A DNA stretch of 64,000 bases from Amycolatopsis jejuensis (GCF_000717335.1 NZ_JNYZ01000011.1:124001-188000); one strand, 5' to 3'. Numbered from the stretch's first letter, positions 34,768 through 44,135 are shown. Notes: generated from the sequence alone by a model not told the origin. Numbers and translations are program-made.

Positions 34768-35382
34768 TCAGCCGGTAATACCCGCGTTGTACGCGTGCAG
34801 GCGCCACTTCCCGGCGCGCCGGCCCAGCTCTACCCAATGGCAGTTCATGATCCCCCCGAGCGACGGCCACACCTCGACCGGCAGACCGAGCAGCCGCGCG
34901 GTGAGGGCGACGATCAGACCACCGTGCGTCGCGAGCAATACGGCTTCGCCGGTGTCGGCGTTCGGCTGCAGCAGATCGTCGACCACCTCGACGGCGCGAG
35001 CGGCGACGTCGACCCGCGATTCCCCGCCGGGCGGCGCCCACGCCGCGTCGGTGCTCCACCGGACACGATCACCCGGGTATGCCGCGTCGACCTCGGCTCC
35101 GGTCATCCCCTGCCATTCGCCGAGATGCGTTTCGCGGAGGCGCTTGTCGATGCGCAGCGGCACGCCGATGGCGTCGGTGAGCACGGTCGCGGTGTCCGTC
35201 GCGCGATGCAGGTCGGAGGCGATGACCAGGTCGGGGGCGAACCGCGACAGCGCGGGAACGGCGAACCGGGCCTGGTTCCAGCCGACCGGGGTCAGCGCGG
35301 AATCGAGGTGTCCCTGCATGCGGCCGGCGGCGTTGTAGTCCGTCTCGCCGTGCCGCCAGAGCAGCAGCCGCCGCGGGCTCAC
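34768..35382 (-). CDS. gpgP: Histidine phosphatase, likely glucosyl-3-phosphoglycerate phosphatase
   Basis: 204 residues from GTG, overlapping the rsfS stop by GTGA; the longer frame to 35538 is antisense to nothing but has no site. Phosphoglycerate-mutase-like fold: LLLWRHGETDYN with the phosphorylated H11, ETHLGEWQGMTGAEV, and LLATHGGLIVAL with the second histidine. It fits Rv2419c (GpgP), which dephosphorylates glucosyl-3-phosphoglycerate in methylglucose lipopolysaccharide synthesis; octT follows four bases later. Confidence 0.85.
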   Translation of the reverse strand: MSPRRLLLWRHGETDYNAAGRMQGHLDSALTPVGWNQARFAVPALSRFAPDLVIASDLHRATDTATVLTDAIGVPLRIDKRLRETHLGEWQGMTGAEVDAAYPGDRVRWSTDAAWAPPGGESRVDVAARAVEVVDDLLQPNADTGEAVLLATHGGLIVALTARLLGLPVEVWPSLGGIMNCHWVELGRRAGKWRLHAYNAGITG

Positions 35383-35777
35383 GCCTCCGGGCCGTCCGCG
35401 TCGTCGGCGGAGACGGTCGCCAGCCCTTCGACCTCGATCCGCGGGCAGTCCTTCCACAGCCGCTCGAGGCCGTAGAACGACCGTTCCTCCTGGTGCTGCA
35501 CGTGGACGACGACGTCGACGTAGTCGAGCAGCACCCACCGGCCCTCACGGGCGCCTTCGCGCCGCACCGGCTTGTGCCCGTCGATGCGGAGCTTCTCCTC
35601 GACGTTGTCGACGATCGCACCGACCTGCCGCTCGTTCGCCGCGGACGCGATCACGAACGCGTCGGTGATCACGAGCTGGTCGGACACGTCCAGCACGACC
35701 ACGTCGCTGGCCAGCTTGTCGGCTGCCGCGTGCGCGGCCGCCACCGCCAGGTCCCGTGCCTCGGACGTCGCTGCCAC
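35379..35777 (-). CDS. rsfS: Ribosomal silencing factor RsfS
   Basis: 132 residues. DUF143 fold: DVVVLDVSDQLVITDAFVIASAANERQVGAIVDNVEEKL, then GRWVLLDYVDVVVHVQHQEERSFYGLERLW, diagnostic of the Iojap/RsfS family. It binds uL14 and blocks subunit joining when nutrients are scarce. Lies between nadD and gpgP as in most actinobacteria. Confidence 0.95.
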   Translation of the reverse strand: MAATSEARDLAVAAAHAAADKLASDVVVLDVSDQLVITDAFVIASAANERQVGAIVDNVEEKLRIDGHKPVRREGAREGRWVLLDYVDVVVHVQHQEERSFYGLERLWKDCPRIEVEGLATVSADDADGPEA

Positions 35778-35832
35778 AGTGCTCCCTGCTTGCTCTTCCG
35801 GATTCTGGGTACGCCCGCACGAGGGTACCCGG

Positions 35833-36432
35833 TCAGGCCCCGGCGTCCTTGCGGTAGAGGTCCTTCTTGGCGATGTAGCGGACGACGCCGTCGGGCACGA
35901 GGTACCAGACCGGCTCGCCGCGCTCGACGCGCTCGCGGCATCCGGTGGACGAGATCGCCATCGCGGTGACCTCGACGAGGCTCACCTTGCCGCTCGGCAG
36001 ATGGTGCGAGTTGAGCCGGTAACCGGGCCGGGTGACGCCGATGAAGTGCGCGAAGTCGAAGAGCTCGCCTGCTTTGTGCCAGGTGAGGATCTGCTCGAGG
36101 GCGTCCGCGCCGGTGATGAAGAAGAGTTCGTCGTCCGGGTATTCCTCGTGCAGGTCCCGCAGGGTGTCCACGGTGTAGGTCTGGCCGCCGCGGTCGATGT
36201 CGACGCGGCTCACGGAGAACACCGGGTTGGACGCGGTGGCGATGACCGTCATCAGGTAGCGGTCCTCGGCGCGGGTGACCCGGCGGCCGGACTTCTGCCA
36301 CGGCTGCCCGGTGGGCACGAAGATGACCTCGTCGAGCGCGAACCGTGACTGGACCTCGCTGGCTGCGACGAGGTGGCCGTGGTGCACGGGGTCGAAGGTG
36401 CCGCCCATGACCCCGATCCGGCGTGGTGACAT
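35833..36432 (-). CDS. nadD: Nicotinate-nucleotide adenylyltransferase
   Basis: 199 residues from ATG at 36432; the frame upstream to 36681 is not conserved in type. [11 protein letters not shown] at residues 10-20 is the nucleotidyltransferase signature, and the C-terminal [10 protein letters not shown] is the ISST-x-x-R adenine site. It converts nicotinate mononucleotide to deamido-NAD. TAGGCT (36446-36441) is eight nt before the ATG. Confidence 0.95.
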   Translation of the reverse strand: MSPRRIGVMGGTFDPVHHGHLVAASEVQSRFALDEVIFVPTGQPWQKSGRRVTRAEDRYLMTVIATASNPVFSVSRVDIDRGGQTYTVDTLRDLHEEYPDDELFFITGADALEQILTWHKAGELFDFAHFIGVTRPGYRLNSHHLPSGKVSLVEVTAMAISSTGCRERVERGEPVWYLVPDGVVRYIAKKDLYRKDAGA

Positions 36433-36507
36433 AGCCGGTGAGCCTAATACGCGCGGGCGCGCGCGGAGGCCGTCGCGGCTGCGACCTCGGTTACTCTCCG
36501 GCGCAAT

Positions 36508-36523
36508 TGTGATATGAGTCACA
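36508..36523. promoter_or_regulatory. CRP/GlxR-type binding site
   Basis: TGTGATATGAGTCACA matches the TGTGA-N6-TCACA consensus of CRP-family regulators exactly, including GlxR and Rv3676-type proteins in actinobacteria. It lies 76 bp upstream of nadD and 85 bp upstream of recQ, in DNA markedly more AT-rich than its surroundings. It could serve either gene. Confidence 0.7.
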
Positions 36524-36538
36524 TAACTCTCTGTTTTG

Positions 36539-36563
36539 GGGTGCGAACGGTCCGTTCGCACCC
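36539..36563. promoter_or_regulatory. 25-bp perfect palindrome upstream of recQ
   Basis: Twelve-bp arms around a single central T at 36551, with core CGAAC-N5-GTTCG. It ends 45 bp before the recQ start. It may be an operator or an mRNA hairpin. The five-base spacer differs from the four-base spacer of actinobacterial LexA boxes. Confidence 0.6.
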
Positions 36564-36608
36564 GTTCCGGCTCCCACTTTGTCGGGGGGATGGGGTAGAC
36601 GTGGGGAC

Positions 36609-38717
36609 GTGAACACCACCGACACCTTGCGAACCCGCGCCGAGACCCTGCTGCGCGCGCTCGCCGGAGACACCGCAGCACTGCGCGAAGACCAGTGGAC
36701 CGCCATCGAGGCGCTGGTCGCGCAGCATCGGCGGGCGCTCGTCGTGCAGCGCACCGGATGGGGCAAATCCGCGGTGTACTTCCTGGCCACGGCGCTGCTG
36801 CGGGAGCAAGGCGCGGGGCCGACGGTCATCGTGTCGCCGCTGCTTGCCTTGATGCGCAACCAGATCTCCGCCGCGGCGCGGGCGGGCATCCACGCGGCCA
36901 CGATCAACTCGGCCAATGCACAGGAGTGGGACCAGGTGCAGGCGTCGGTGGCGGCAGGCGAGGTGGACGTGCTGCTGGTCAGCCCGGAACGGCTCAACAA
37001 CCCGGACTTCCGGGACAGCGTGCTGCCGAAGCTCACCGCCAGCGCCGGGCTGCTCGTGGTGGACGAGGCACACTGCATTTCCGACTGGGGCCACGACTTC
37101 CGGCCGGACTACCGGCGGTTGCGGACCTTGCTCGGCGACCTGCCCGAAGGCGTTCCGGTGCTGGCCACCACGGCGACCGCGAACGACCGGGTGGCCACGG
37201 ATGTCGCCGAGCAGCTCGGCATCGGCGACGAGGCGGGCACCCTCGTCCTCCGCGGTCCGCTCGATCGGGAAAGCCTGCGGCTGGCCGTGGCCGAGCTGCC
37301 CTCCGACGAGGCAAGGCTGGCGTGGCTCGCCGAACATCTGGCGGAGCTGCCCGGGTCGGGCATCATCTACACGCTCACGGTCGCCGCCGCGAACGACGTC
37401 ACCGCGCTGCTGTCCGACCGTGGGTACGCGGTGTCCGCCTACACCGGCAAAACCGATCCGGCCGACCGCCAGGCCGCCGAGGACGACCTGCTGGCCAACC
37501 GGGTCAAGGCACTGGTGGCGACGTCGGCGCTCGGGATGGGGTTCGACAAGCCGGACCTCGGGTTCGTGGTGCACCTGGGCGCACCGTCGTCGCCGATCGC
37601 CTACTACCAGCAGGTCGGGCGCGCCGGCCGCGGCGTCGAGCGGGCGGAGGTCGTGCTGCTGCCGGGGCGGGAGGACAAGGCGATCTGGGCGTACTTCGGG
37701 TCGCTCGCGTTCCCGGACGAGCTGCGGGTCACGCAGGTACTCAACGCGCTCGAGTACGCCGACCGTCCACTTTCGACAGTCGCGCTGGAGCCGTCGGTCG
37801 AGCTTTCCCGGTCGCGGCTGGAGATGGTGCTGAAAGTGCTCGATGTGGACGGTGCGGTACGCCGGGTCCGCGGCGGCTGGGAGAGCACGGGGCAGCCGTG
37901 GGAGTACGACCGGGAGCGGTACGAACGCGTCGGTGCCGCGCGGGCCGCCGAGCAGGAGGCGATGCTCGGGTATCTGCGGACTGCCGGGTGCCGGATGGAA
38001 TATCTGCGCACTCAGCTCGACGACCCGGACGCTGCGCCGTGCGGCCGCTGCGACAACTGCACCGGGCAGCATTGGGATACCTCGGTGTCGGACGAGGTCG
38101 CGGGTGCCACCCGGGAACGGCTCGATCGGCCCGGGGTGGAGGTGGCACCGCGCAAGCAGTGGCCGAGCGGGATGGGCGGGCTCGACGTACCCCTGTCGGG
38201 CCGGATCGCCGCGGGCGAGCAGGCCTCGGCGGGACAGGTGCTGGGCCGCCTCACCGACGTCGGCTGGGGCGGCCGGTTGCGCGATTTGCTCGGCCCGGGC
38301 GCGTCCGACACCGAGGTGCCCGACTCGGTGTTCGACGCCTGCGTGAAGGTCCTCGCGGGCTGGCAGTGGACGCAGCGACCGGTGGCGGTGGTGGCGATCC
38401 CGTCAGCGACCCGTCCGCAGCTGGTAGACAGCCTGGCCCTGCGACTGTCCGCCATCGGCCGGTTGGACTACCTGGGCGAACTGGCGTCGTCGGGCCCACC
38501 ACCCCGGCAGGCGAACAGCGCCCAGCGCCTGGCCGACCTGTGGCGGAGGTTGAGCCTGCCGGAGGACGTGGCGGCGAGCGTCGCACAAACGCGAGGCCCG
38601 GTCCTGCTGGTGGACGACATCATCGACACCGGCTGGACGATGACCCTGGCGGCCCGCCTGCTACGGCAAGCAGGGGCGGAGGAGGTGTTGCCATTCGCGT
38701 TGGCCAGCACGGCGTGA
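36609..38717 (+). CDS. recQ: RecQ-family DNA helicase with C-terminal phosphoribosyltransferase-like domain
   Basis: 702 residues from GTG. Helicase motifs: [11 protein letters not shown] (Walker A), [19 protein letters not shown] (DEAH and aromatic loop), [13 protein letters not shown] and [10 protein letters not shown] zinc-binding part has CGRCDNC near residue 477. Instead of an HRDC domain, the last 150 residues end in [27 protein letters not shown] (about 661-685), the PRPP-binding loop of type I phosphoribosyltransferases, as in ComF. Such RecQ-PRTase fusions occur in actinobacteria. It may unwind forked or recombining DNA; the role of the PRTase part is unknown. Confidence 0.88.
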   Translation: MNTTDTLRTRAETLLRALAGDTAALREDQWTAIEALVAQHRRALVVQRTGWGKSAVYFLATALLREQGAGPTVIVSPLLALMRNQISAAARAGIHAATINSANAQEWDQVQASVAAGEVDVLLVSPERLNNPDFRDSVLPKLTASAGLLVVDEAHCISDWGHDFRPDYRRLRTLLGDLPEGVPVLATTATANDRVATDVAEQLGIGDEAGTLVLRGPLDRESLRLAVAELPSDEARLAWLAEHLAELPGSGIIYTLTVAAANDVTALLSDRGYAVSAYTGKTDPADRQAAEDDLLANRVKALVATSALGMGFDKPDLGFVVHLGAPSSPIAYYQQVGRAGRGVERAEVVLLPGREDKAIWAYFGSLAFPDELRVTQVLNALEYADRPLSTVALEPSVELSRSRLEMVLKVLDVDGAVRRVRGGWESTGQPWEYDRERYERVGAARAAEQEAMLGYLRTAGCRMEYLRTQLDDPDAAPCGRCDNCTGQHWDTSVSDEVAGATRERLDRPGVEVAPRKQWPSGMGGLDVPLSGRIAAGEQASAGQVLGRLTDVGWGGRLRDLLGPGASDTEVPDSVFDACVKVLAGWQWTQRPVAVVAIPSATRPQLVDSLALRLSAIGRLDYLGELASSGPPPRQANSAQRLADLWRRLSLPEDVAASVAQTRGPVLLVDDIIDTGWTMTLAARLLRQAGAEEVLPFALASTA

Positions 38718-38721
38718 TGGG

Positions 38722-38825
38722 TTGGCGAGTCGAGATTTGGCTGGTCGAGACTTGGCGGGTCGAGATTGGCTGGTCGAGATTGGCGGGTCGAGATTGGCTG
38801 GTCGAGATTGGCTGGTCGAGATTGG
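38722..38825. repeat. 14-bp tandem repeat (TGGCTGGTCGAGAT)
   Basis: Seven consecutive copies alternating between TGGCTGGTCGAGAT and TGGCGGGTCGAGAT; the first two are slightly longer. It starts right after the recQ stop codon and is not part of a gene. Confidence 0.85.
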
Positions 38826-39550
38826 AAACCGGGGCGCGCGCGGAAACTGCGGCGGCGATGGCGAGGTGAGGTCGGGCCGCCTGAGGCCGGACTGAGCTGA
38901 AGCCGCGAGCAGAAGTCAGGGCTGCACACGGCGACGAGCCACCGCCGCGAGCCACGGTTGCCGAAGGTGTGGTCTGAGCGCCTGTGCAGTCGCAACGCGC
39001 TCACCCGTCTCGGCCCGGCTTAGCCCTACCCGGGTCAAACCTGGCCCGGGCCAGCCCTGCCCGGGCCAGGTCAGGTCAGCTCTGCCCGGCTTAGCTCGGC
39101 TCAACCCCGGGCCAGCTCGGCCCGGATCCGATCAGATCAGGTCAGCCCTGCCCGGCTTGCCCGACCCGGGTCAAACCTGCCCGGGCCAGCCCTGCCCGGC
39201 CCTGCCCGGCCCTGCCAGGGTCAGGTCAGCCCTGCCCGGCTTAGCCCGGCTCAACCCCGGGCCAGCTCGGCCCAGCCCGAATCAGCCCGGGCCGGACCAG
39301 CCCGGGTCGGCTCAGCCCTGTCCGGATCAGACCGATTCGGCCCCGCCGACTACGGCTCGGGTCAGCTCAGCCTGGGTCAGCCCAGCCCAGCTCCGCCTGG
39401 CCCAAAACACGATCCGCCACCTGGCGCAAACGCCACCGCATCACCCCACGGTTGGACAACCACTCACCATCACATCCGGCAGAGATCTACCGATCTCCAG
39501 GCCTTTCTGGCAAAGTGCGCTTCCACCCGTGCGGACGTGGAGGTTGCTCG
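38826..39550. repeat. Non-coding tract with a duplicated 100-bp CCCGGGCCAG-rich segment
   Basis: From 39010 to about 39420 the DNA is built from variants of CAGCCCTGCCCGG, TTAGCCCGGCTCAA and CCCCGGGCCAGCTCGGCCC. A segment at 39028-39123 is repeated with small changes at 39165-39273. Many CCCGGG and GGGCCC palindromes give strong folding potential. No coding frame is convincing. 38826-39010 and 39420-39550 hold nothing recognisable beyond the ribosome site of the next gene. Confidence 0.75.
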
Positions 39551-40834
39551 ATGCCCGGTCCTACGACGCAAGCGCGGCATCGGCTGCCCGTGCGGAAGTT
39601 GTTCGCTGCCAGTGCCGGGAATGCGCTCGAGTGGTTCGACTGGACGATCTACGCCACGTTCAGCATCTACTTCGCGGCCGCGTTCTTCCCGCCTGGCAAC
39701 GACGCCCTCGCGCTGATCAACACGTTCGCCACCTACGCGCTCGCGTTCTTCTTCCGGCCGCTCGGCGGGGTGCTGCTCGGGCGGTTCGCCGACGTGCACG
39801 GGCGCAAGCCGGCCATGATTCTCACCATCTCGCTCATGGCTGGGGGGTCCGTGGCGATCGGTATCTTGCCCACGTTCTCCCAGGTCGGCTGGCTGGCACC
39901 CGTCTTGCTGTTGCTCGCGAGGGTCGCGCAGGGGCTTTCGCTCGGGGGTGAGGTGTCCAATGCGTCCGCGTACCTCGGCGAAGTCGCGCCCAAGGAGCGG
40001 CGCGGGCGGTACTCCTCGTTCTTCTACATCTCCACCGGGTCGGCCGTGCTGATCGCCACCGTCCTCGGGTTCGTGCTCGCGCGCACGATGGGCAAGGCGG
40101 ACCTCACCTCGTTCGGCTGGCGGATTCCGTTCCTGCTCGGCGGGGTGCTCGGGCTGGTCGGGCTGTGGCTGCGGCGCAGTCTCGAGGAAACCGAGCTGTA
40201 CCAAGAGAAAAAGGAAACCGCGCGGCGGGTCGAGCGACCGCTGCTCACCACGCTCACCCGGCATCCGCGGGCGGTCGGCCAGCTCATCGGCTTCACGATG
40301 CTGTCCACGCTCTGCTACTACACGTTCTTCAGCGCCCTCACGTCCTTCGCGGTCAAAGGCCGCGGCGCCAACGACGTCGACACCTTCCTCGCGCTTTCGA
40401 TCGCCACCGCATTGTTCGTCATCCTCCAGTACCCGATGGGCGCGCTCGCCGACCGTTACGGCCGGCGGCCGCAGCTGCTCGTCTGGTCCGGTTCGATGGC
40501 GCTCGTGATCGTGCCGCTTTCGTACCTCGTGCGGCCCGGGCTCGGGAATCTGCTCATCGTGTTCTGCGTCGGTCTCGCGCTCTACACCGCGCTGACCTCC
40601 GTCGCCCCGGCGATCATGAGCGAGCTCTTCCCCACCGAACTGCGCGGGCTCGGCATCGGGGCCTGGTACAACCTCACCGTCGCCGTGTTCGGGGGCACCG
40701 CTCCCCTCGTGCTCAGCGCGCTGTCCGCGGCCGGGGCGGCCACGGCGTTCTTCTGGTACGTCGCAGTCGCTGCCGCGATCGCGTTCGTCGTGGTCCTGCG
40801 CATGCCCGAGACGGCGGGCAGCGAACTGCCCTGA
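39551..40834 (+). CDS. MFS transporter of the metabolite:H+ symporter (MHS) family
   Basis: 427 residues from ATG with GGAGG seven nt upstream; the frame to 39452 is rejected. Twelve transmembrane helices. NALEWFDWTIYATFSIYFAAAFFP in helix 1, RPLGGVLLGRFADVHGRKPAM in the 2-3 loop and ARVAQGLSLGGEVSNASAYLGEVAPKERRG are typical of the MHS family (alpha-ketoglutarate, shikimate, proline/betaine and aromatic acid uptake). Its distance from the bad/ali cluster (argS lies between) makes a role in organic acid uptake possible but unproved. Confidence 0.9.
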   Translation: MPGPTTQARHRLPVRKLFAASAGNALEWFDWTIYATFSIYFAAAFFPPGNDALALINTFATYALAFFFRPLGGVLLGRFADVHGRKPAMILTISLMAGGSVAIGILPTFSQVGWLAPVLLLLARVAQGLSLGGEVSNASAYLGEVAPKERRGRYSSFFYISTGSAVLIATVLGFVLARTMGKADLTSFGWRIPFLLGGVLGLVGLWLRRSLEETELYQEKKETARRVERPLLTTLTRHPRAVGQLIGFTMLSTLCYYTFFSALTSFAVKGRGANDVDTFLALSIATALFVILQYPMGALADRYGRRPQLLVWSGSMALVIVPLSYLVRPGLGNLLIVFCVGLALYTALTSVAPAIMSELFPTELRGLGIGAWYNLTVAVFGGTAPLVLSALSAAGAATAFFWYVAVAAAIAFVVVLRMPETAGSELP

Positions 40835-40882
40835 CGCGCGCTCGGTACCCTTCAGCGATCGACGACGCGAAGGAGGGACACC

Positions 40883-42610
40883 GTGCAGCAGCTCGAGGTT
40901 AGTGAGGAACTCGCCCGACGCGTGGTCGCCGCTCTCCGCCGGGCCTTCGATCTCGACCTCGACCCGGCTGCGGCACTCGTCACGGTGTCCACTCGCGACG
41001 GTGTCGACTACCAGTGCAACCTCGCGATGAGTCTCGGCAAACGGCTCGGCAAACCGCCGCGCGAGGTGGCCGCCGGGATCGTCGGGCATCTCGATCTCGA
41101 CGACGTCGCCGACCCGCCGGAGATCGCCGGACCCGGATTCCTCAACTTCGTACTGCGCCGCGAATGGCTCGAGCAGCGCGTCACCGGACTGGCCGGGGAC
41201 GACCGGCTCGGCGTCCCGGAAGCCGCACAGCCCCGGCGCATCGCGCTCGACTACAGCAGTCCCAATGTCGCCAAGGAAATGCACGTCGGGCATCTGCGGT
41301 CGTCCGTGATCGGCGACGCGATCACGCGGCTGCTGCGGTTCGCCGGCCACGAAGTGCTGCCGCACAACCATCTCGGCGACTGGGGCACGCCGTTCGGCAT
41401 GCTCATCGAGCACCTCCTCGACGAGCCACCGGCAGGCCACAGCGGGATCGGCGACCTCAACGCGTTCTACCAAGCAGCGCGGCAGAAATTCGACGCCGAC
41501 GAAGCCTTCGCGACCCGGTCCCGCGAGCGGGTGGTCAAACTCCAAAGCGGCGACGCCGGCACCCTCGCCACCTGGCAAGAGCTCGTCGATGAGTCGACCC
41601 GCCACTTCAACGCCGTCTACCGCCAGCTCGGCATCACTCTCACCGACGCCGATATCTACGGCGAGAGTTTCTACAACCCGTACCTCGCGAAGGTCGTCGA
41701 CGAGCTCGAAGCCGACGGCCTCACCGAAATCAGCGACGGCGCGGTTTGCGTGTTCCCCGAAGGATTCCGCAACCGCGAAGGCGACCGGCTCCCGCTGATC
41801 GTCCGCAAGCGCGACGGTGGCTACGGCTACGCGGCCACCGACCTCGCCACCGCGCGCTACTGGACCACCGAACGCGGCGCGACCGATCTCCTGTACGTCG
41901 TCGGCACGCCGCAGGCGCAGCATTTCGCGATGGTGTTCGCCGTGTGCCGCGCGGCGGGCTGGCTCGACGGAGTGCACGCCGAGCACATCGGTTTCGGTTC
42001 GGTCCTCGGCGCCGACGGCAAGGTGATGCGCACGCGCGCCGGTGAGACGATCAAGCTCGCCGACCTGCTCGACGAGGCCGTGGCGCAAGCTGCGGAGGTC
42101 GTCGCCGAGCGCAGTGAGCTCAGCGCCGACGAGCAGCGGGAAGTCGCGCGGGCAGTCGGCATCGGCGCGGTCAAGTACGCCGACCTCTCCGGCGACCGCG
42201 AGCGCGACTACGTCTTCGACTGGGACCGCATGCTTGCCAAGGAGGGCAACACTTCCGTGTACCTCCAGTACGCGCACGCGCGGATCGAGTCGATCCTCAC
42301 GAAAGCCAACGGCGAAGCAGGCAACGCACCAGTGCTGCTCACCGAACCAGCGGAACGCGCGCTCGCCCTCACCCTGCTGCGCTTCGGCGAAGCAGTACAC
42401 GCGGCGACAAAGTCCTACGCGCCACACAAGCTGTGTACGTACCTCTACGACACCGCGGTGACGTTCTCGCGCTTCTACGAGCAGTGTCCGGTCCTCGCTG
42501 CGGAAACACCGGAGCTGCGCGCTTCGCGGGTACAGCTGGCCACGCTGACGTCCCGCACTCTGGTCAAGGGCTTGGAACTACTCGGGATCGAGGCCCCGCC
42601 CCACCTTTGA
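40883..42610 (+). CDS. argS: Arginyl-tRNA synthetase
   Basis: 575 residues from GTG with AAGGAGGGA. Class I: N-terminal Arg-tRNA recognition domain, SSPNVAKEMHVGHLRSSVIGDAI containing the HIGH variant HVGH (about 135), GTPFGMLIEHL, and the C-terminal DALR anticodon domain (YAPHKLCTYLYDTAVTFSRFYEQCPVL). The KMSK position reads MRTRAG, as in many ArgRS. Its 3' end overlaps the convergent TetR gene by 47 bp. The lower overall identity suggested by its length (short of 590) is normal. Confidence 0.92.
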   Translation: MQQLEVSEELARRVVAALRRAFDLDLDPAAALVTVSTRDGVDYQCNLAMSLGKRLGKPPREVAAGIVGHLDLDDVADPPEIAGPGFLNFVLRREWLEQRVTGLAGDDRLGVPEAAQPRRIALDYSSPNVAKEMHVGHLRSSVIGDAITRLLRFAGHEVLPHNHLGDWGTPFGMLIEHLLDEPPAGHSGIGDLNAFYQAARQKFDADEAFATRSRERVVKLQSGDAGTLATWQELVDESTRHFNAVYRQLGITLTDADIYGESFYNPYLAKVVDELEADGLTEISDGAVCVFPEGFRNREGDRLPLIVRKRDGGYGYAATDLATARYWTTERGATDLLYVVGTPQAQHFAMVFAVCRAAGWLDGVHAEHIGFGSVLGADGKVMRTRAGETIKLADLLDEAVAQAAEVVAERSELSADEQREVARAVGIGAVKYADLSGDRERDYVFDWDRMLAKEGNTSVYLQYAHARIESILTKANGEAGNAPVLLTEPAERALALTLLRFGEAVHAATKSYAPHKLCTYLYDTAVTFSRFYEQCPVLAAETPELRASRVQLATLTSRTLVKGLELLGIEAPPHL

Positions 42611-43232
42611 TGTGGACGAGTGCCATCAGCGTGTCGGCCACCTCGTCCACAGCTTTCCCCCGCGCGGCGGGCGGTAGTTCGGCACACCACGTCGGCGCCT
42701 GGCTCATCGCGGCGTGCATGCACTGCAGCACGGTGTCGATGCCGGTGACGGTGAACTCGCCGCTCGCCACGCCCTCCTCGATGATCTCGCGGAAGAACGC
42801 GTCGTGGCGGCGGCGGAGGTCCTTGATGCGGTCGCGCTGCGCGCTCGGCCACTCGCGGGGTACCAGGAAAAGCCGCAGCGCCGCCGGGTAGTCGCGGACC
42901 GCGATCGTGATGTGCTCGTGGATGAGCGCCCGCAGCCGGACCTCCGGCGGGCCTTCGGTGCGGTCGAGCAGGCGCTGGAGGCGAGCCGTCCATTCGTCGC
43001 CGAGGGTCTCGATCGCGGCCGTGCCGAGTTCGTCCTTGCTGGAGAAGTAGTAGTACAGCGAGCCCTTGGTGACGTCGAGCCGTTCGGCGACGTGCTCCAG
43101 GCTCACCGCGTCGTACCCGCGCTCGCCGAACAGCTCGGCCGCCGTGGTGAGGATCTCCTGGATCCGCTTGCCGCGCTTGCGCTGCACGCGCTCCGACGGC
43201 GGCCGCGCCTCGTTCACCGCCTGCGTGCCCAT
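42564..43232 (-). CDS. TetR/AcrR family regulator of the bad/ali cluster
   Basis: 222 residues. Helix-turn-helix at about 20-66 (RIQEILTTAAELFGERGYDAVSLEHVAERLDVTKGSLYYYFSSKDEL), then an all-helical effector domain similar to regulators of fatty-acid or acyl-CoA catabolism. It has a GAGAGGAG site and TAGGCT farther upstream, so a short leader. It is divergent from badI; the intergenic palindromes at 43282-43301 are its likely operator, and an acyl-CoA of the pathway its likely ligand. Ends 47 bp inside argS. Confidence 0.87.
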   Translation of the reverse strand: MGTQAVNEARPPSERVQRKRGKRIQEILTTAAELFGERGYDAVSLEHVAERLDVTKGSLYYYFSSKDELGTAAIETLGDEWTARLQRLLDRTEGPPEVRLRALIHEHITIAVRDYPAALRLFLVPREWPSAQRDRIKDLRRRHDAFFREIIEEGVASGEFTVTGIDTVLQCMHAAMSQAPTWCAELPPAARGKAVDEVADTLMALVHIKGGAGPRSRVVPSP

Positions 43233-43273
43233 CCCGCTCCTCTCGGTCCCGCCCGTAGCCTACCGTCTGACTT

Positions 43274-43301
43274 TACATTCAACTCTTGACCTCAGAGTCA
43301 A
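43274..43301. promoter_or_regulatory. Operator candidates between TetR and badI
   Basis: TTGAC-N6-GTCAA at 43286-43301 overlaps ACTCT-N7-AGAGT at 43282-43298. The region is AT-richer than its surroundings. A minus-strand TTGACT (43302-43297) with TGTAAA 18 bp on could drive the TetR gene, so regulator binding would block its own -35. Confidence 0.5.
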
Positions 43302-43340
43302 ATTTTGTCACCGTGGTCAGACACCACGAAGGGAGCGGCC

Positions 43341-44135
43341 ATGGAGTACGAGGACATCCGGTACGAGCTCGACGGTGCGGCGGCCATCATCACCATCGAC
43401 CGGCCCGAGCGCTACAACGCCTTCCGCGGGCGGACCGTCGACGAGCTGATCAGGGCCTTCCGCACGGCGTGGGCGGACAAGCGCGTGCAGGCCGTGATCC
43501 TCACCGGCGCCGGGGACAAGGCGTTCTGCACCGGTGGCGACGTGAAGCAGCGCGCCGAAACCGGTGACTACGGCCCGACCGAGAGCGGCCTGTTCGAGAT
43601 CGGCAACCTGCACAAGCTCATCCGCGACATCCCGAAACCGGTGATCGCCGCGGTCAACGGCGTCGCGGTCGGCGGCGGGCACGTGCTGCACGTGCTGTGT
43701 GACGTCACGATCGCCAGCGAGACCGCGCGATTCGGCCAGGCCGGTCCGCGGGTCGGGTCGTTCGACGCCGGGTTCGGCTCGGCGTACCTGGCGCGGGTTG
43801 TCGGCGAGAAGAAGGCACGCGAGATCTGGTTCTTCTGCCGCCAGTACGACGCGGCCGAGGCCGAGCGGATGGGGCTCGTCAACGCCGTCGTCCCGGCCGG
43901 CGACCTGCTCAAAACCGCGAAAGCCTGGGCCGAGGAGGTCGCCGAAAAGAGCCCGACGGCGCTGCGGTTCCTCAAGCAGTCCTTCAACGCCGACACCGAC
44001 CACCAGGCCGGACTGTCCAACCTGGCGATGTCCGCGCTCGACCTGTTCACGGCGTCGCCGGAAGGTCGGGAAGGCGCGCAAGCGTTTTCCGAGAAGCGCA
44101 CACCCGACTTCGTCTCGCGCGTGAACTGGCACTGA
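43341..44135 (+). CDS. badI: 2-ketocyclohexanecarboxyl-CoA hydrolase-like crotonase (BadI)
   Basis: 264 residues from ATG with AAGGGA. Crotonase fold with the BadI pattern throughout: IDRPERYNAFRGRTVDELI, AFCTGGDVKQ, VGGGHVLHVLCDVTIAS, GQAGPRVGSFDAGFGSAYLARVVGEKKAREIWFFCRQY, PTALRFLKQSFNADTDHQAG. The last two segments closely follow the Rhodopseudomonas enzyme as I recall it. BadI hydrolytically opens the 2-ketocyclohexane ring to pimelyl-CoA. MenB is the nearest alternative, but the neighbours favour BadI. Confidence 0.82.
   Translation: MEYEDIRYELDGAAAIITIDRPERYNAFRGRTVDELIRAFRTAWADKRVQAVILTGAGDKAFCTGGDVKQRAETGDYGPTESGLFEIGNLHKLIRDIPKPVIAAVNGVAVGGGHVLHVLCDVTIASETARFGQAGPRVGSFDAGFGSAYLARVVGEKKAREIWFFCRQYDAAEAERMGLVNAVVPAGDLLKTAKAWAEEVAEKSPTALRFLKQSFNADTDHQAGLSNLAMSALDLFTASPEGREGAQAFSEKRTPDFVSRVNWH

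Noticed and set aside
36544..36558. LexA (SOS) box upstream of recQ
   Set aside because: The half-sites CGAAC and GTTCG are five bases apart, whereas actinobacterial SOS boxes have four; the two sites at 172 and 207 have three.
39470..42427. 985-codon open frame on the minus strand opposite the MFS and argS genes
   Set aside because: Both plus-strand genes are clearly real; the antisense product is low-complexity Glu/Arg/His/Gly sequence.
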